Below the pieces are notes generated by a model. That model ran no database searches and had not been told where the DNA came from. It worked only from the letters and a program-made list of their open reading frames with translations. Of a stretch of DNA of 64,000 bases, positions 37,801 through 49,450 are shown piece by piece. Both the position numbers and the translations under genes were made by a program. The stretch's first letter is position 1. Each line of letters opens with the position of its first letter. Source of the DNA: Chromobotia macracanthus (lineage: Eukaryota > Chordata > Actinopteri > Cypriniformes > Botiidae); assembly GCA_036877525.1 (NCBI GenBank), contig JAZGTH010000101.1, positions 1,946,001-2,010,000 on the forward strand. The letters are read 5' to 3'.

Positions 37801-40800
37801 TATTGTCATTATGAATATTTCTGCAGCATCTCCATCGTCTCCAGTGAGAGAGTCAGAGTCTCATCCTGTGGTGACATCAAACTCCATCGCAGCAGCTGTG
37901 CCTCAGCTTCAGAACTCAGATGCGTTTGCAGCTGTGGCTCAGCTGATTCAGTCTTCTCAAGGACAGAAGGTTAGTCACACCAATACTCAGCCCATCTGAT
38001 TCACTGCATTTCAGGTGTTTGTAAAGGATCTACCTTGGGCTATTTTCACCACACATAATAAAATCATTGGGGTTGATTCTGAGGCTGTGTCCAAAATTGC
38101 TCCTTATACCATTTTATAGTGTACTATTAAAGGGACAGACATTTTTCATTTCACATTTTCATGTGTCCGAAGCTATAGTGGACATTATCAAGTGACCACA
38201 TTCAATCCCATGATGCACCTCAGTAATGAGTGTACAACCAAAAGACAGTGAATTGATAGCATTACCCATCTCCTGGGAGGGTCATGTGGTATAATGTCTT
38301 GAGCATAATTAAAAGTTGAAGCCTTTTGGGGTGTGCTGCATTGAGCGTGATTGGCTATGACGTAATAGCATATACAATCAAAATATGCTTCAGAATTTTA
38401 GATTTTACATATCAACTTAAAAATCAGTTAATTATAGTATTAATCAATTAATTCTGTCTAGATGTTCATGGGTTCATTATTTTCTGAAGCTTCAGCAGAT
38501 GCTGCAGAACTTTCAGCCTCCGGGGAAACCTCAGTCTCCAACTGTGGACAATAACAAGATTCACATCCAGCTGCAAACTCCATCAGTGACTGCAGCCTCC
38601 TCCACCCTCATACATCAGCACCTCCATCACATACCACAGCCCGTGGAGAAGAAGGCCACCTTTGACAAGGTAAGGACATATTCTTACAGCAGTGCTCCCC
38701 TTTTGCTTGTGGAAGTTAAAGCTGATTGGCCATTTGCTAAGCCCCTCCCACATTTGATTACTGATGCACATTTAGACAAGTTGTACAGAATGTAAATGAA
38801 TTCTGTGAACAGTGTGACGTTCTGTAAAATGTGCTTATAATGTAGTGACAATTGAATGGATAATAACTGGGCTGGAATGATGTGTTTTGGTCTAGGCATT
38901 TATCTTGAAATTTGAAATGAAATGAAATTTGTTAAATTATGTTAACTGCAGAGACTGTGACTCAGAATCAAGGCCCAAATGAGAACAGTGATTGCAGCTG
39001 ATAACATTGGCGTAAGTGAACCGTGAACTGTTCCTAGTGTTTCCACAGTGTACTTACTGTGGTGCTGTGAAATGAATTTCCCTATTATAACCGGAATCAG
39101 TACAAATGAATAAACTTTACACGGATAGTTCACTCAAAAATAAAAAATTTTATCAAGTACTCATCCTCATTCGGTTAGTCCAGTGTGCACAAATCTATCT
39201 GTGTTCAACAGAAGAATATGATTTGAGATAAACTGTGCTAAGATTCCAGGATATTGTTAAAAAAGTGTGTATTAAATGTGCTTCTCTTTAGACAATATGT
39301 AGAATATGTAGTGACAATATGTCACTGTTCCTTGTTTCTTTTCTCTTCTTTTTCTAGAAACTTTTGGACCGCTTTGACTATGATGATGAGCCAGAAGCTG
39401 GTGAGGAGGTCAAGAACGATGAAATGTCATCTGGTCAACCTAATTTGTAAGCAGTGTTTTAATTTTGTTACTGTCTGTCGCACTGCATCATGCAGCAACT
39501 GCTCGGTTTGTGTTGATTTTTACATTTATTACCAGAGATGCACTGAGGTGTGGTCCACTGATATTTATCTTTATGATCAATTTAAAGCCATCTGAATATT
39601 AGCTATAGTGGTATAGCGATATAACAAACTGATTTTTTTTTGTTTTTTCATTTTTATAAACTGTATGATGGCAGTTTTTCTTTGGGTAAAATAATGCCAA
39701 AACAAAATTAAATCTGTACTAAATATAGTTTGTTAGATGTCCGAAAAAATACTGTAAACCATGTAAATGATATTGGAACCAGCCAATAGCTGTTTGTTAA
39801 AATTGGTATCGGTCACACATTACTATCAGTGAATCTCTGTTTATTACTTCATCTGTGTCTCTGCAGAGGGATTCCTGAGCAGACCTCTACAGGCTTTTCT
39901 TTAGCCAGTCAGATGCAGCACTTTCAACAACATATGATGGGTGTATCCCAACACCAACAGGTGTGTTATAATGCTGACAACGTGTGTTTAAAGCTAGTTT
40001 ATTGATATGCAGTTCAATGTTTCTTGATATTTTCTGTAATTAAATAAATTCTTCGGTTCTTATCGGCATGTGCTCAGGTTGTTCTGCCTTCAAATGGACC
40101 GGTCCAAGGGTTTGGTCTTATGACCTCTCAGCCTTTCCCAGGCATGATGCCTCCAATGGGGCAGCCACATGCAGCTTTCCCCCCTCAGAATGACACCTTT
40201 AACCAGCTCACGGCTGGACATCAGCAGCAGGTAAAATCATTCCAACATATGAATCAGGCAGGGCAATGAACTTTACAACTGGTTCTGTATGTAACTAACT
40301 TATTTGACTAATAATCATTATAATGCGTTGTACAGGAAATGTCAATGAATTCAGATGCAACTGCTAGTCATTATCCTGATGACAGGAGGTCAAAGTCACG
40401 CTCAGGGTCAAGGTATTTGTCAGGCTTCAAACATGGATATCAGACAAAGCTTTGTTTATTTTTAGTCCTCGTACCAAAGCTAGATGTTATTATAACACTA
40501 GTCTTGCGTAGCCAGGCCTAAGATCATGGTACTTTCATGGTTTTTTTCAGGTCTCCTAAAAGAAGAAGGTCTCGGTCAAATTCCCGCAGCAGACGAATAC
40601 GGCACCGCAGATCTCGATCCCGTTCGCGAGAGCACCGGCATCAGTCGCCTCGCTCACGTTCTCAGGAAAGGAGAGACAGGGAAAGGGAACGAGAACGAAG
40701 GCAGAAAGGCCTTCCGCCTGTAAAGAATAACACTCTTAGTGGTAAGCTGATCCACATTCCCTGTATTAGCGACAAGGGCGGCAGCACTGCTCATATATCC

Positions 40801-43800
40801 TTGTGTATGATTGTCTAGCCAAATGCTTATATGCCCTCTTATTCAGTGTGCAGTACAACTCTATGGGTGGGTCAGCTGGATAAAAGGACGCAGCAGCAGG
40901 ACGTGGCTTGTCTACTAGAGGAGTTTGGGCAGATAGATTCAATTAATGTAAGTTCAACGTAAATTGTAATGCATTCTTTGCATTGCTGTTAGCACTTTAA
41001 ATTTCACTTCTATGTCTTGGGTCATCTAACTTGTCTTGGTTTTGGTAGATGATTCCTCCTCGTGGTTGTGCCTACATCGTCATGATCCACCGTCAGGATG
41101 CATACCGAGCTCTGCAGAAGCTTAGCAGAGGTCCATACAAAGTCAACCAGAAAGCCATTAAGGTACCAGATAACTGTTTTATCTGGAGGCGTTGGGCATA
41201 TCTGATTGAAAAATTAAATTTTCTTCATTTGAATGCTGTTTAGTTCAAAGCATGGTTACACTGTTACTAGGGGTGTAACAATATTCAAAACCAAGCCAAA
41301 ACGCCATGGTACATCACAGACTGTATGTACTGCAATACTCTCATAGCATACCAAACTCAGCATACCAAACGAATGAGTTTGACCTCACTTTACCTCATGT
41401 CACATTTCAAGTTTTAATACTAGTACTACTACTAGTACTACTTGTTCATACAAGTTTACATACACTTTTAACACCTAATAAGAACTGTATTTTTTCTTTA
41501 TATAATTTGATATTATACAACAGGGTATAAAGTTTAGCATTCCCACAAGTTTCATGCAAATCCAAGATATTCGTGTGAACATTTATGAACTTGTGAATTA
41601 AACCACACATATCAAATAAGTAGCTTTTCTTTAAGTCTGTAATTTCAGCATCAGTGAATCACCCCTCTCTGTCTCGCCCTCTCCCTTTTTTTTCATAAGA
41701 CCAAAATCAGACTCCATTAACACCACCTTATAGCGCATTTGTCACATTAATGCATATATTCATACTTTATACATATTGTCTGTCTATAATATATTGTATA
41801 TATGACCTGAGAAGATAAATGACTGTTTTGGAAACAAGATTCTCTCTATCACGACTTAACCTTTTGATATCTTGAATGCAATTTCACAACTTTAAAATGC
41901 ACGTATTTAACACAGCTATGGTGAGCACTGATATGGCCAGTAAGTTTAACTAACTGCAAAGTAGTTATAAATTACATACTTCTGCACGAATATTCCAAAA
42001 GCAACTATAAATATAAATCAACACATGATTGCAGAACATTGTGCTGGGAAACAAATGTGTATAGTATAAAAATGTACAGTATGACACAGGCCTATGGCAG
42101 GTTTACTGGAGGGTTTGTACGGCACTGTTCTTTGTTAAACTGCTTTGAAATAATATGTATTGCAAATAACACTATACAAAAACATTGAATTGAGTGACGT
42201 AGATCCTCCTAAAAATGCAGGGATAGTTTTAAATGTACTTCTACAGCTCCCACAAGCTCTGCCCCCAAATTTATCAATCCATTTATGAGCTTCTAATGGG
42301 GATTTTTCCCATACACTAAGGTTTTTATAAATTATTTCAATTAATATTATTATGACGTTAAAAGTGACTTTGGTGCCATGTCATGAACCCTGCCCCCACC
42401 CAAAAAAAAAAAAAAAAAAAAAATGGCTCCATGATATGATGATCAAACTATGGCATTGGTATATAGTTACATCCCTAATTATTATTGCCTTAGCTCATGC
42501 ATAATGCATCTCATGTTGAGACACTTGTTCTGCATTTTGCCTAAGTTTAGAATACAGCGTCTATGAATATTTAAAGTATTTCCATGTCAGTCATGCATTG
42601 GTTTGTTTCCCAGATTGCCTGGGCTCTGAATAAGGGCATTAAATCAGAGTTAAAGCAGTACTGGGATGTGGAAATGGGTGTGACCTACGTACCCTGGTCC
42701 AAGGTCAAACAGGAGGACCTGGATGTGTTTAGAGAAGGAGGGATGCTGGATCCTGACTCTCTTGCACCAGGTGGTTGTTACCCTTTGTTTTTTCTAGGCA
42801 TTAAGGGTACATTGCTTATATTTAGCATATGATTTCTAATTTGTCGCTTGGCAGAGTGGCGAGGCTCTCAGACTGAGCTGGAGAATGCAGAGGAGTCTCA
42901 GAATGGCAGGCCTGAGGTGGGAATGGTGGAGGAGATGCCTGCAGTTGTTCCTTTGCAGGTAACTTGCTTTGTTTATTGGTCAAAGTTTTCTGGCAACCAA
43001 ACGCTAAATTAAAATTGTCAAAATTAACCTTTCCTCTGGAAAAAAGCTCAGTTTAAAGTGCCTCTTTACTGGGGTTTGAAAAAATGTGATTATGCACAGT
43101 TCTGTCCTGACCTAATTTTTCTTTTAGCCTCAGGTTCCTTCTGTCCAGCCAATGGGAGCAGTTGGTGTTCCACCGCCAGGATTCCCAGGACCCATGAATA
43201 TCCCACCCCCCTCGTTCCCACCAGGTGTTCCCCCACCCCCAGGTCCCTTTATAAGGCCAGGCTTTAACCCCATGCATATGCCACCAGGTACAGCTTTGTA
43301 TGTCACAGTACTAGCAACATTATGTTTATCAAAGTAATTTGATTAGAAGCAAGTGATGCATCCGGACAGATATTTTATGTTTGTACCCAGTGCTTTAACA
43401 GACTGTATATTTTGTGCGTTTGCTTTAGGATTTCTTCCTCCGGGTACCATGCCCTCTATGGGCACTGCTGGGCCTCCTCCACCTACAGCAGGGATCAACA
43501 TGCCTCAAGGTATGACAAACGTAGGCAAATCTCACCATATTTACTATAGTTACTTTCATTTCTGTGGAATTCACAGTTGAATTTTAGTTTTTTTAATCTG
43601 TGGCCTTGCCAGCAACATTGAGCTGATTTTTTTCCCCACAATTCATTTGTAGTTGGCGGCTCCGTTGATGACCTGTCAAGCGATCCAGCGAGAATCAGCA
43701 GTGACGGAGCAGATGGGTTCAACTCAGGTGAATCTCAGCATCTACAATAAGATACATTTATTTCAATGTCAAAAACAGAAGTTCAACCTGCTGAACTGTT

Positions 43801-44706
43801 GAATATTTTGCTCTGCCTATGTGGTAATGTAATGCTTTAATTGGTGTTTTTTTATACAATACAGGAAACCAGGTGCCTCCTGGAGGTTCTCCAGGGATGG
43901 GTATGCAATCACCACCTGGTCTTCTAGGTTCAAGGCCAGGTCTAATGCCTCTACAGAGGCCCCCGGGGATGCCACCCCCACACATACAACGCTTCCCCAT
44001 TCCACCTCCTAGGCCTGGTATGCCACCCCTCCCCCCACAGATGATGCCACCCAGGGGTCCACCTCAAATGATGCACCGTGAGCCTCCACCAAGAGGCTTC
44101 GGCATGCCACCCCCTCCCCACGGCATCAGAGGCCATTTCCCACCTCCTGGACCTCCCTTTATGAGACCAAGTGGTCCAAGACCAGATGGGCCAAACGACC
44201 ATGAGGGGAGATCATTCAGGGGTGAGCGGCCTGGGTTAGGAAGGGGCAGAGATCGTGAGCAAGACTGGTTTGGAGGCCGCCGTCCGTTTGGGGAAGGTCA
44301 CGGCGGGGAGAGATCAGAAGGTCGAGAGCGATTAGGGGGCTGGCATGAAGAGCCAGAAAAACAAGCAGGTTGGGAAAGAGACCGGGAACAGCGGGATTGG
44401 AGAAGTCCAGAAGGGGAGAGGGATCGAGAGCGAGGAAGGGACAGTGAGGACCGGAGCAGACGCTCTGCACGGAGCAGAGACAGAGAACCTGGAACTCGAG
44501 AGAGAAGCACACGCTGGGATAAAGATGATAGACTTGATCGACTGGGCCACACCAGTGAAGAACCCAGTGAGAAACTTTCAACAGATACCAGTGAGCCCAA
44601 AGCAAACTCTTCTAAAGAACTTCCTGAAGCCATAGCAGACTCAAAAGCCTCAGAACTCATAACAGAAAACAAACCTGTCCAACAAACACACACTGAAGAG
44701 TCATAA
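34892..44706 (+). CDS. scaf4: SR-related CTD-associated factor 4 (Scaf4), 20 coding exons, 1003 aa
   Basis: Binds the phosphorylated CTD of RNA polymerase II and suppresses premature polyadenylation (family knowledge). Exons: 34892-34921, 36272-36355, 37108-37152, 37242-37403, 37531-37660, 37827-37969, 38490-38669, 39358-39446, 39867-39960, 40078-40230, 40336-40412, 40551-40741, 40847-40947, 41049-41162, 42614-42770, 42855-42958, 43128-43287, 43429-43509, 43653-43727, 43865-44706. They sum to 3012 nt in one frame. The CTD-interacting domain is residues 1 to about 139 (starts MDAVNAFNHE, includes CKPEYKVPGLYVVDSIVRQS). An RS-rich region lies near 385-455. The RRM is about 461-545, with RNP2-like TLWVGQL and RNP1-like GCAYIVM. 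Then come the conserved IAWALNKGIK block, proline/glycine-rich stretches and an RE/RD-rich tail. MDAVNAFN and KLSRGPYKVNQK are SCAF4-like rather than SCAF8-like. It is shorter than human SCAF4 (about 1147 aa), mainly in low-complexity parts. Teleost a/b paralogue not assigned. Confidence 0.95.
36539..37050. mobile_element. hAT-like non-autonomous DNA element in scaf4 intron 2
   Basis: Starts 'agggctgggccatttagc' and ends 'aaccgcccagttct', whose reverse complement AGAACTGGGCGG resembles the left end. The 'TAGGGCTGGGC' terminus is common among fish hAT-type elements. No transposase frame remains. Confidence 0.5.
39121..39240 (+). mobile_element. Dispersed fish repeat in a scaf4 intron
   Basis: The 'gatagttcactcaaaaataa...tactcatcctcattc...gtgttcaacagaag' wording is that of a very common fish interspersed repeat. 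A related copy on the other strand lies at about 51377-51585. Boundaries are approximate. Confidence 0.5.
41268..42477. mobile_element. 1.2-kb non-autonomous DNA transposon in a scaf4 intron
   Basis: Left end TAGGGGTGTAAC (41268-41279) and right end GTTACATCCCTA (42466-42477) are inverted repeats matching at 11 of 12 bases. The interior is AT-rich, includes a poly(A) run at about 42402-42422 and has no long reading frame. It accounts for most of the intron between exons 41049-41162 and 42614-42770. A clear target-site duplication was not found. Confidence 0.6.
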
Positions 44707-45280
44707 AGGGCTCTATTTATATATGTTAAGTGTCTCTAAGTCAAAGACCTTATAAGCTTTCCCGCTTCAGTGCTAATCTTGAATACTGCTTGCTGTAAAA
44801 AGAAACAATGAAGCAGTGTTAGTACACCTGTTTGGATGCTTTATACATGTGATGCTTGGTTCTTCAGCACAAACCAAGATATACAGAAGCTAATTGTATT
44901 AGGCGCCTTGGGCAAACGTGGAACGTGGCCTTGTGAATTATTGTCCCACCTCAATGAAGCTTGAATGTTGTATGAAAACAGAGGAAAAAGAAGCAATTAA
45001 TTAAATTCTGCTGTAAATATGCTAACATTACTCAAAAAATGTTCGTAGATTTTGACCTGAAGTTTGGTTTTCCCATTTACATCCCTGTTAAGTTTCAATA
45101 ATTGAAACATGACTAAAATAAGATATTAAGACCCATTTGCTGTAATGTTTTTAACTTAATGTTTACAACATACAAGAAATAAGATGTTTTTATAATTAAG
45201 TTTCTGGAGGTAGGAAGGAACTTTAAATATTTCAGCGATAGGGATTTGGTTTTAATAAAATATTTTCATACTAAATGAAT
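44707..45280 (+). other. scaf4: scaf4 3' UTR with poly(A) signal
   Basis: Follows the TAA at 44704-44706. AATAAA at 45254-45259 is the best poly(A) signal. No other gene feature is seen before the sod1 promoter. Confidence 0.7.
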
Positions 45281-45639
45281 TAACAGGCCTGTATGCAAGT
45301 TGCTTCTGTTCACCCCAGTCTTTGATTTGTGCCGACTGGTAATTCTGTATTTATCATGTGACACCAGCCACAAACGATTTATTGTGTTTAAGGAGGATGT
45401 GGGTCTGTATGCACTCTCTGTATGTTTGAATAAGTCATATATACATATAATGTGTGTGTCTGATCTGTGGCATCAGAGAAAAGCATATGATCACAATCAT
45501 GTGATCTATTAATTACAAACATCGTTTTCATATAACAAAGTTCTTCATATGCCTATAGTACCAAAGGCTTGGTGTATGAAATTAGTATGTAATTTGTTTT
45601 TACGTACATAAGACGCTTAAATATCTTAAAATTGCAGCT

Positions 45640-45805
45640 AGAGGCGTTAACACCGTGTGGCAGAATGACGCGCCTGACTTTGGGCCAATCAGATCGCCCG
45701 GTGTATTCTGCGCCCCGATTGGACGGTTCAGTTCCTCCTCTCTTATCAAACTAACAGGTTCGGTGACAGTCGTAACTTCGTCAGTTTGAATAATCCGCAG
45801 AAAGC
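45640..45805 (+). promoter_or_regulatory. sod1: sod1 proximal promoter and 5' UTR region
   Basis: GC content rises here. A CCAAT box lies at 45685-45689 and an inverted one (ATTGG) at 45718-45722, 33 bp apart, upstream of the ATG at 45806. I see no TATA box. The transcription start is not determinable by eye. Confidence 0.5.
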
Positions 45806-48349
45806 ATGGCGTCGAAAGCGGTTTGTGTGCTCAAAGGTACCGGCGAGGTGACCGGCGTAGTCTATTTCAACCAAGAGGTAAAAATGTTGCGTTTTCATAC
45901 ATGCATACCTGGTTTTTCTATGACGTTCTTGTAGAGAGTCGCACGCGCTAGAAGCTAGCCTGCAGCAATTGCTCGATTTCCTTTAGACCACGTTACACTA
46001 TATGAGATATGTAATCTCCATACATGAGATCTCACTGAGCATAAGTGCATTTGATTTTTCAAGTTGCGTGACAATCATCGTAGTAATGCGGGATCATTTG
46101 TGTTTATAGCTAACCCGGCTAATGACAATCAGTGGCCTGCTGTAAAACCTGTATTTTTACATGTGCAGTAATAACGAGCGCGCTGTATTAGTACAGTGTA
46201 AACGAATATGTGGAATTACGTTCATTTATTATATTAATTTAAGTAGCTCTGAAATGACCTTTGATATGGCCGCAGGTCGGCGTATAAAGTCAACGCCCCC
46301 GTGCGCGCACATGCGAATCAATTAATGACCAGAAGAGTAAAAGTGTGAACGGGAAAATTGTCATGCGATCTGTATGCGATCTGAATTAAAAATGTGAAGC
46401 ACTCACAACAGAATCGGGGAGGTAAAAGACGCCACTGACGTGATCCAAAGATTTGCTGAAATAAAATGCAGAATGCGAAGAGTTTGCTGAGTCATGATCA
46501 GAAAGGTTTGTTTACTGTTAAAATATTGCCCAAAAAGACACAGATCTCAGATCAGAGCCCAGTCTGTTTATCAGACTGACAGCACTTGCGTGGTAGTACA
46601 AGCATTTCATTCAGATCAGTGTTAAATACAACTTCTAGTTTGTTGTAGTAGCCTATCTAATGTTATTAGGCTACTATTACGTCATTGTCACGCCTTTACT
46701 TGTAGGTTGCTCATACTTATTATGCTGAGAAGTCAATATGTTTATTTAGTCATACGTAATGGGAAACTAAATAGTTAAATGTGTGTGTTTTAGGATGCTG
46801 CGGCTCCAGTGAAAGTCTCCGGTGAAATCACTGGTCTGACACCAGGAGAACATGGTTTCCACGTTCATGCCTTTGGAGACAACACAAATGGTGAGCGCAC
46901 TTGCCTTTTAATTTAACTGGCTTAGTCTGTTAGATCACAGACGGTCTAACTGAGGTGTTGGTGCATTATGGTTATAATTGATTCCTGACACGTGCACAGA
47001 CTAATCGCATTTAGTTTGTTTCCTCTGTGCTGGATGCAGGCTGCATTAGTGCTGGGCCACACTTCAACCCTCACAATAAGACTCATGGTGGACCCAAAGA
47101 TGAAATCAGGTGAGTTTCTCATGGTGTAGCTGACTTCATAAATTCTGTATGATGATATAGGCTTTCGTAGGAAACATTACACATAACTGCCTCAAGATTG
47201 ACTATATAAATAAAATCTCTGACTCCGCCCACAAAGCTGTGAAATTTGCATAAACTTCCCATAAGTCCATATGGCATATCTAAAGAGCAGCAAATTCCCT
47301 TTAACACACATTTCTCCATTTCTAAGAGGTCACATGACCTGTGTATTCACAAAGCTATAGCAGTATAATGCAGTGATGCAGTACAGTCAGATGGTAAAAC
47401 TACGGCACTTTGATCTCTTTGTACTTTTGTCTCTATGCTTTAGAAGAAGCATTTTGGTTTTATGGTGGTACTGAAACATCCATGGTGGTTTATAAAGACT
47501 CATGCCATTTATGGTCTTAAGATTAATTTAACTGTGCATTAAAAGGTTTCCAGTTTTATCAGATTTTGTTTTAGAAAGAGCATCGTATCTTCAGTTTAAA
47601 TGACAGCTGGGTTCTAGCAGATGTGTGATGTCATTACTGTATTGTACCCGCCTCAGACACGTTGGGGATCTTGGTAATGTGACCGCTGGTGCTGATGGTG
47701 TTGCAAAAATCAACATTGTGGACAAAATTCTGACACTGACAGGACCGCACTCCATCATCGGGAGGACCATGGTGGTAAGAAAACAGCTCTCACAGCTCAG
47801 TGATATATTTCAAAAAACAAATCTGACTGTACTATACAACAACATATACAACAATATCCCAGTTTGGCTTGTTGTGTTTGCCTGATGTTGGTGTTAACAC
47901 ACAGATGTTAATTGACTGTAAATACAACATTAATGCAGTGTATGAGGGGCATATCTAATGCCAGAATCTTCCTGTTTAATATCAGACCACTGAGAAATTA
48001 GAAGATTTTAAAACTAACTAAAACTAAATAAAATAGCTGGAAATTAGCTTTATATGCACTATGTTTGAAAATTACAAGCAAAAATGAAAACAAACTAAAT
48101 ATACCAAAACGTTTAGATGAGAAAGCATAAACTTAAGCTAAATTAAAATCTGATAACCGATATACACTAAATAAAAAAAAAAACGTATAATAACGGTGTT
48201 CTGTTAACAGACTTGCACTTGTTGTGTATGTTCTGCTCTAGATCCATGAGAAGGAAGATGACTTGGGTAAGGGTGGCAATGACGAAAGTCTTAAAACTGG
48301 CAACGCTGGAGGCCGTCTGGCCTGTGGGGTTATAGGCATCACCGAGTGA
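45806..48349 (+). CDS. sod1: Cu/Zn superoxide dismutase (Sod1), 5 exons, 154 aa
   Basis: Cytosolic homodimeric enzyme that converts superoxide to oxygen and hydrogen peroxide. Exons 45806-45877, 46794-46890, 47040-47109, 47657-47774 and 48242-48349 sum to 465 nt in frame. Counting Met as 1, the copper ligands are His47, His49, His64 and His121. The zinc ligands are His64, His72, His81 and Asp84. Cys58 and Cys147 form the conserved disulfide, and Arg144 is the active-site arginine. The C-terminal half (DDLGKGGNDESLKTGNAGGR) is nearly invariant in vertebrates. The position of human free Cys111 is a serine (Ser112 here). All introns have GT/AG ends. The gene follows scaf4 on the same strand. The protein is full length with all catalytic residues, so it should be active. 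Confidence 0.98.
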
Positions 48350-48610
48350 AGTCCTCTGTAAGACCAGAGCCACTTTAGAAATATTTGTGACCAATGTGCA
48401 TGCCTTCTGTAAGCACTTAGACCATTACAAATGTATTTCTATTTTTGAAAGTTAATGTGTAGAGAATAGTTTAGTTGTACTCTGCCCAGGTTTTTTGCAG
48501 TACACTTCTGTGTGTTTCCATAGTGGGTGCCGTCTGTCTTAAATCTGCAGTGATGTTCAGTTCCACTGACTGCTGCATTATTCATCAATAAACAGTAAGT
48601 TTAATGGTGT
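48350..48610 (+). other. sod1: sod1 3' UTR with poly(A) signal
   Basis: AATAAA at 48587-48592, about 240 nt after the stop, followed by a TG-rich stretch typical of a downstream polyadenylation element. Confidence 0.75.
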
Positions 48611-48906
48611 CTGTGTGTTGTGTCCTTATGTGAACTGTTCTGAAACAGTTGCAAAATATTAAATATGTTCCTTTTCTAGGATGAGAACAGCTTTTGTGCA
48701 GTAGAGTAACAATTTTGGAGCGTTTTGTGGCTCCAAAATGTCATGGTTACTGAGATAACGTGTTAATAGAGTAAAACGTGCCCATTAGTTGTAACAATAA
48801 CTACAGTAGCTGTGATATTTTAACCTTGGTTACTATGGTAAATATTTATGGAAGTGTAACAGGTTCGACAAGTCTACAGTCTTGAAAGTATACTACTTAA
48901 ATTACA

Positions 48907-48921
48907 CCACTAGATGGCGCC
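48907..48921 (+). promoter_or_regulatory. Candidate CTCF site downstream of sod1
   Basis: CCACTAGATGGCGCC matches the CTCF core on the plus strand, about 0.3 kb beyond the sod1 poly(A) signal. Confidence 0.5.
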
Positions 48922-49164
48922 ATGTTCATGTTACTGCATACAAGACCAAACGTGCAATTAATGTAATTTCAAAAAGTTTGACGTGTGTTTAAATTCATAA
49001 TAAGGTTATAGAGGTTTTAAATGTGATTAAATGACTTGAAGGTCTGTGCTTTCAATTTAATTTAAATATTTAAAATATTAATCTTAAATGTTTTTTGCGT
49101 CAGGTTTAAACAGTGATCTGTTTAAGCGTTTCGTCATGCATGGTGAATCATGAAATACATCAAT

Positions 49165-49450
49165 ATGATTTTTTAGAGTGCAAAGATTTTCGAGATTGAA
49201 GTCATCGTTGTTCTATGAATATGATTTTGAAGTGGGTGGTCGTGCCCTTAACATCGAGCTGCTATTAAACAGCTGCTCCCATCACAGGCCAGCATTCGCA
49301 GATGGCCGGCGGATGGCTGCTGAAATTACATGCTCCAAAAGCTCTTTCTCTTTTAATGGGGCAGCCTTTCAAGTGAAGAAACTTGGCATTTTCGGTTTCC
49401 TCTCCAGAGGTAACAAGATTCCTCAGATCCCCAGAGAGTGAAAACCTGCA
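49165..49450. other. Candidate conserved non-coding element
   Basis: A roughly 290-bp island of higher complexity and higher GC in AT-rich surroundings. It contains E-box-like CAGCTG and other compact motif-like words. An 87-residue frame (49178-49441) resembles no family I know. Called from composition only. Confidence 0.3.

Noticed and set aside
44216..44693. Minus-strand ORFs of 129 and 131 residues
   Set aside because: Antisense shadows of the RE/RD-rich last exon of scaf4.
49178..49441. 87-residue frame ending near a donor-like 'ccagag|gtaac'
   Set aside because: No recognisable protein similarity and no in-frame partner exon. A non-coding conserved element is the better reading.
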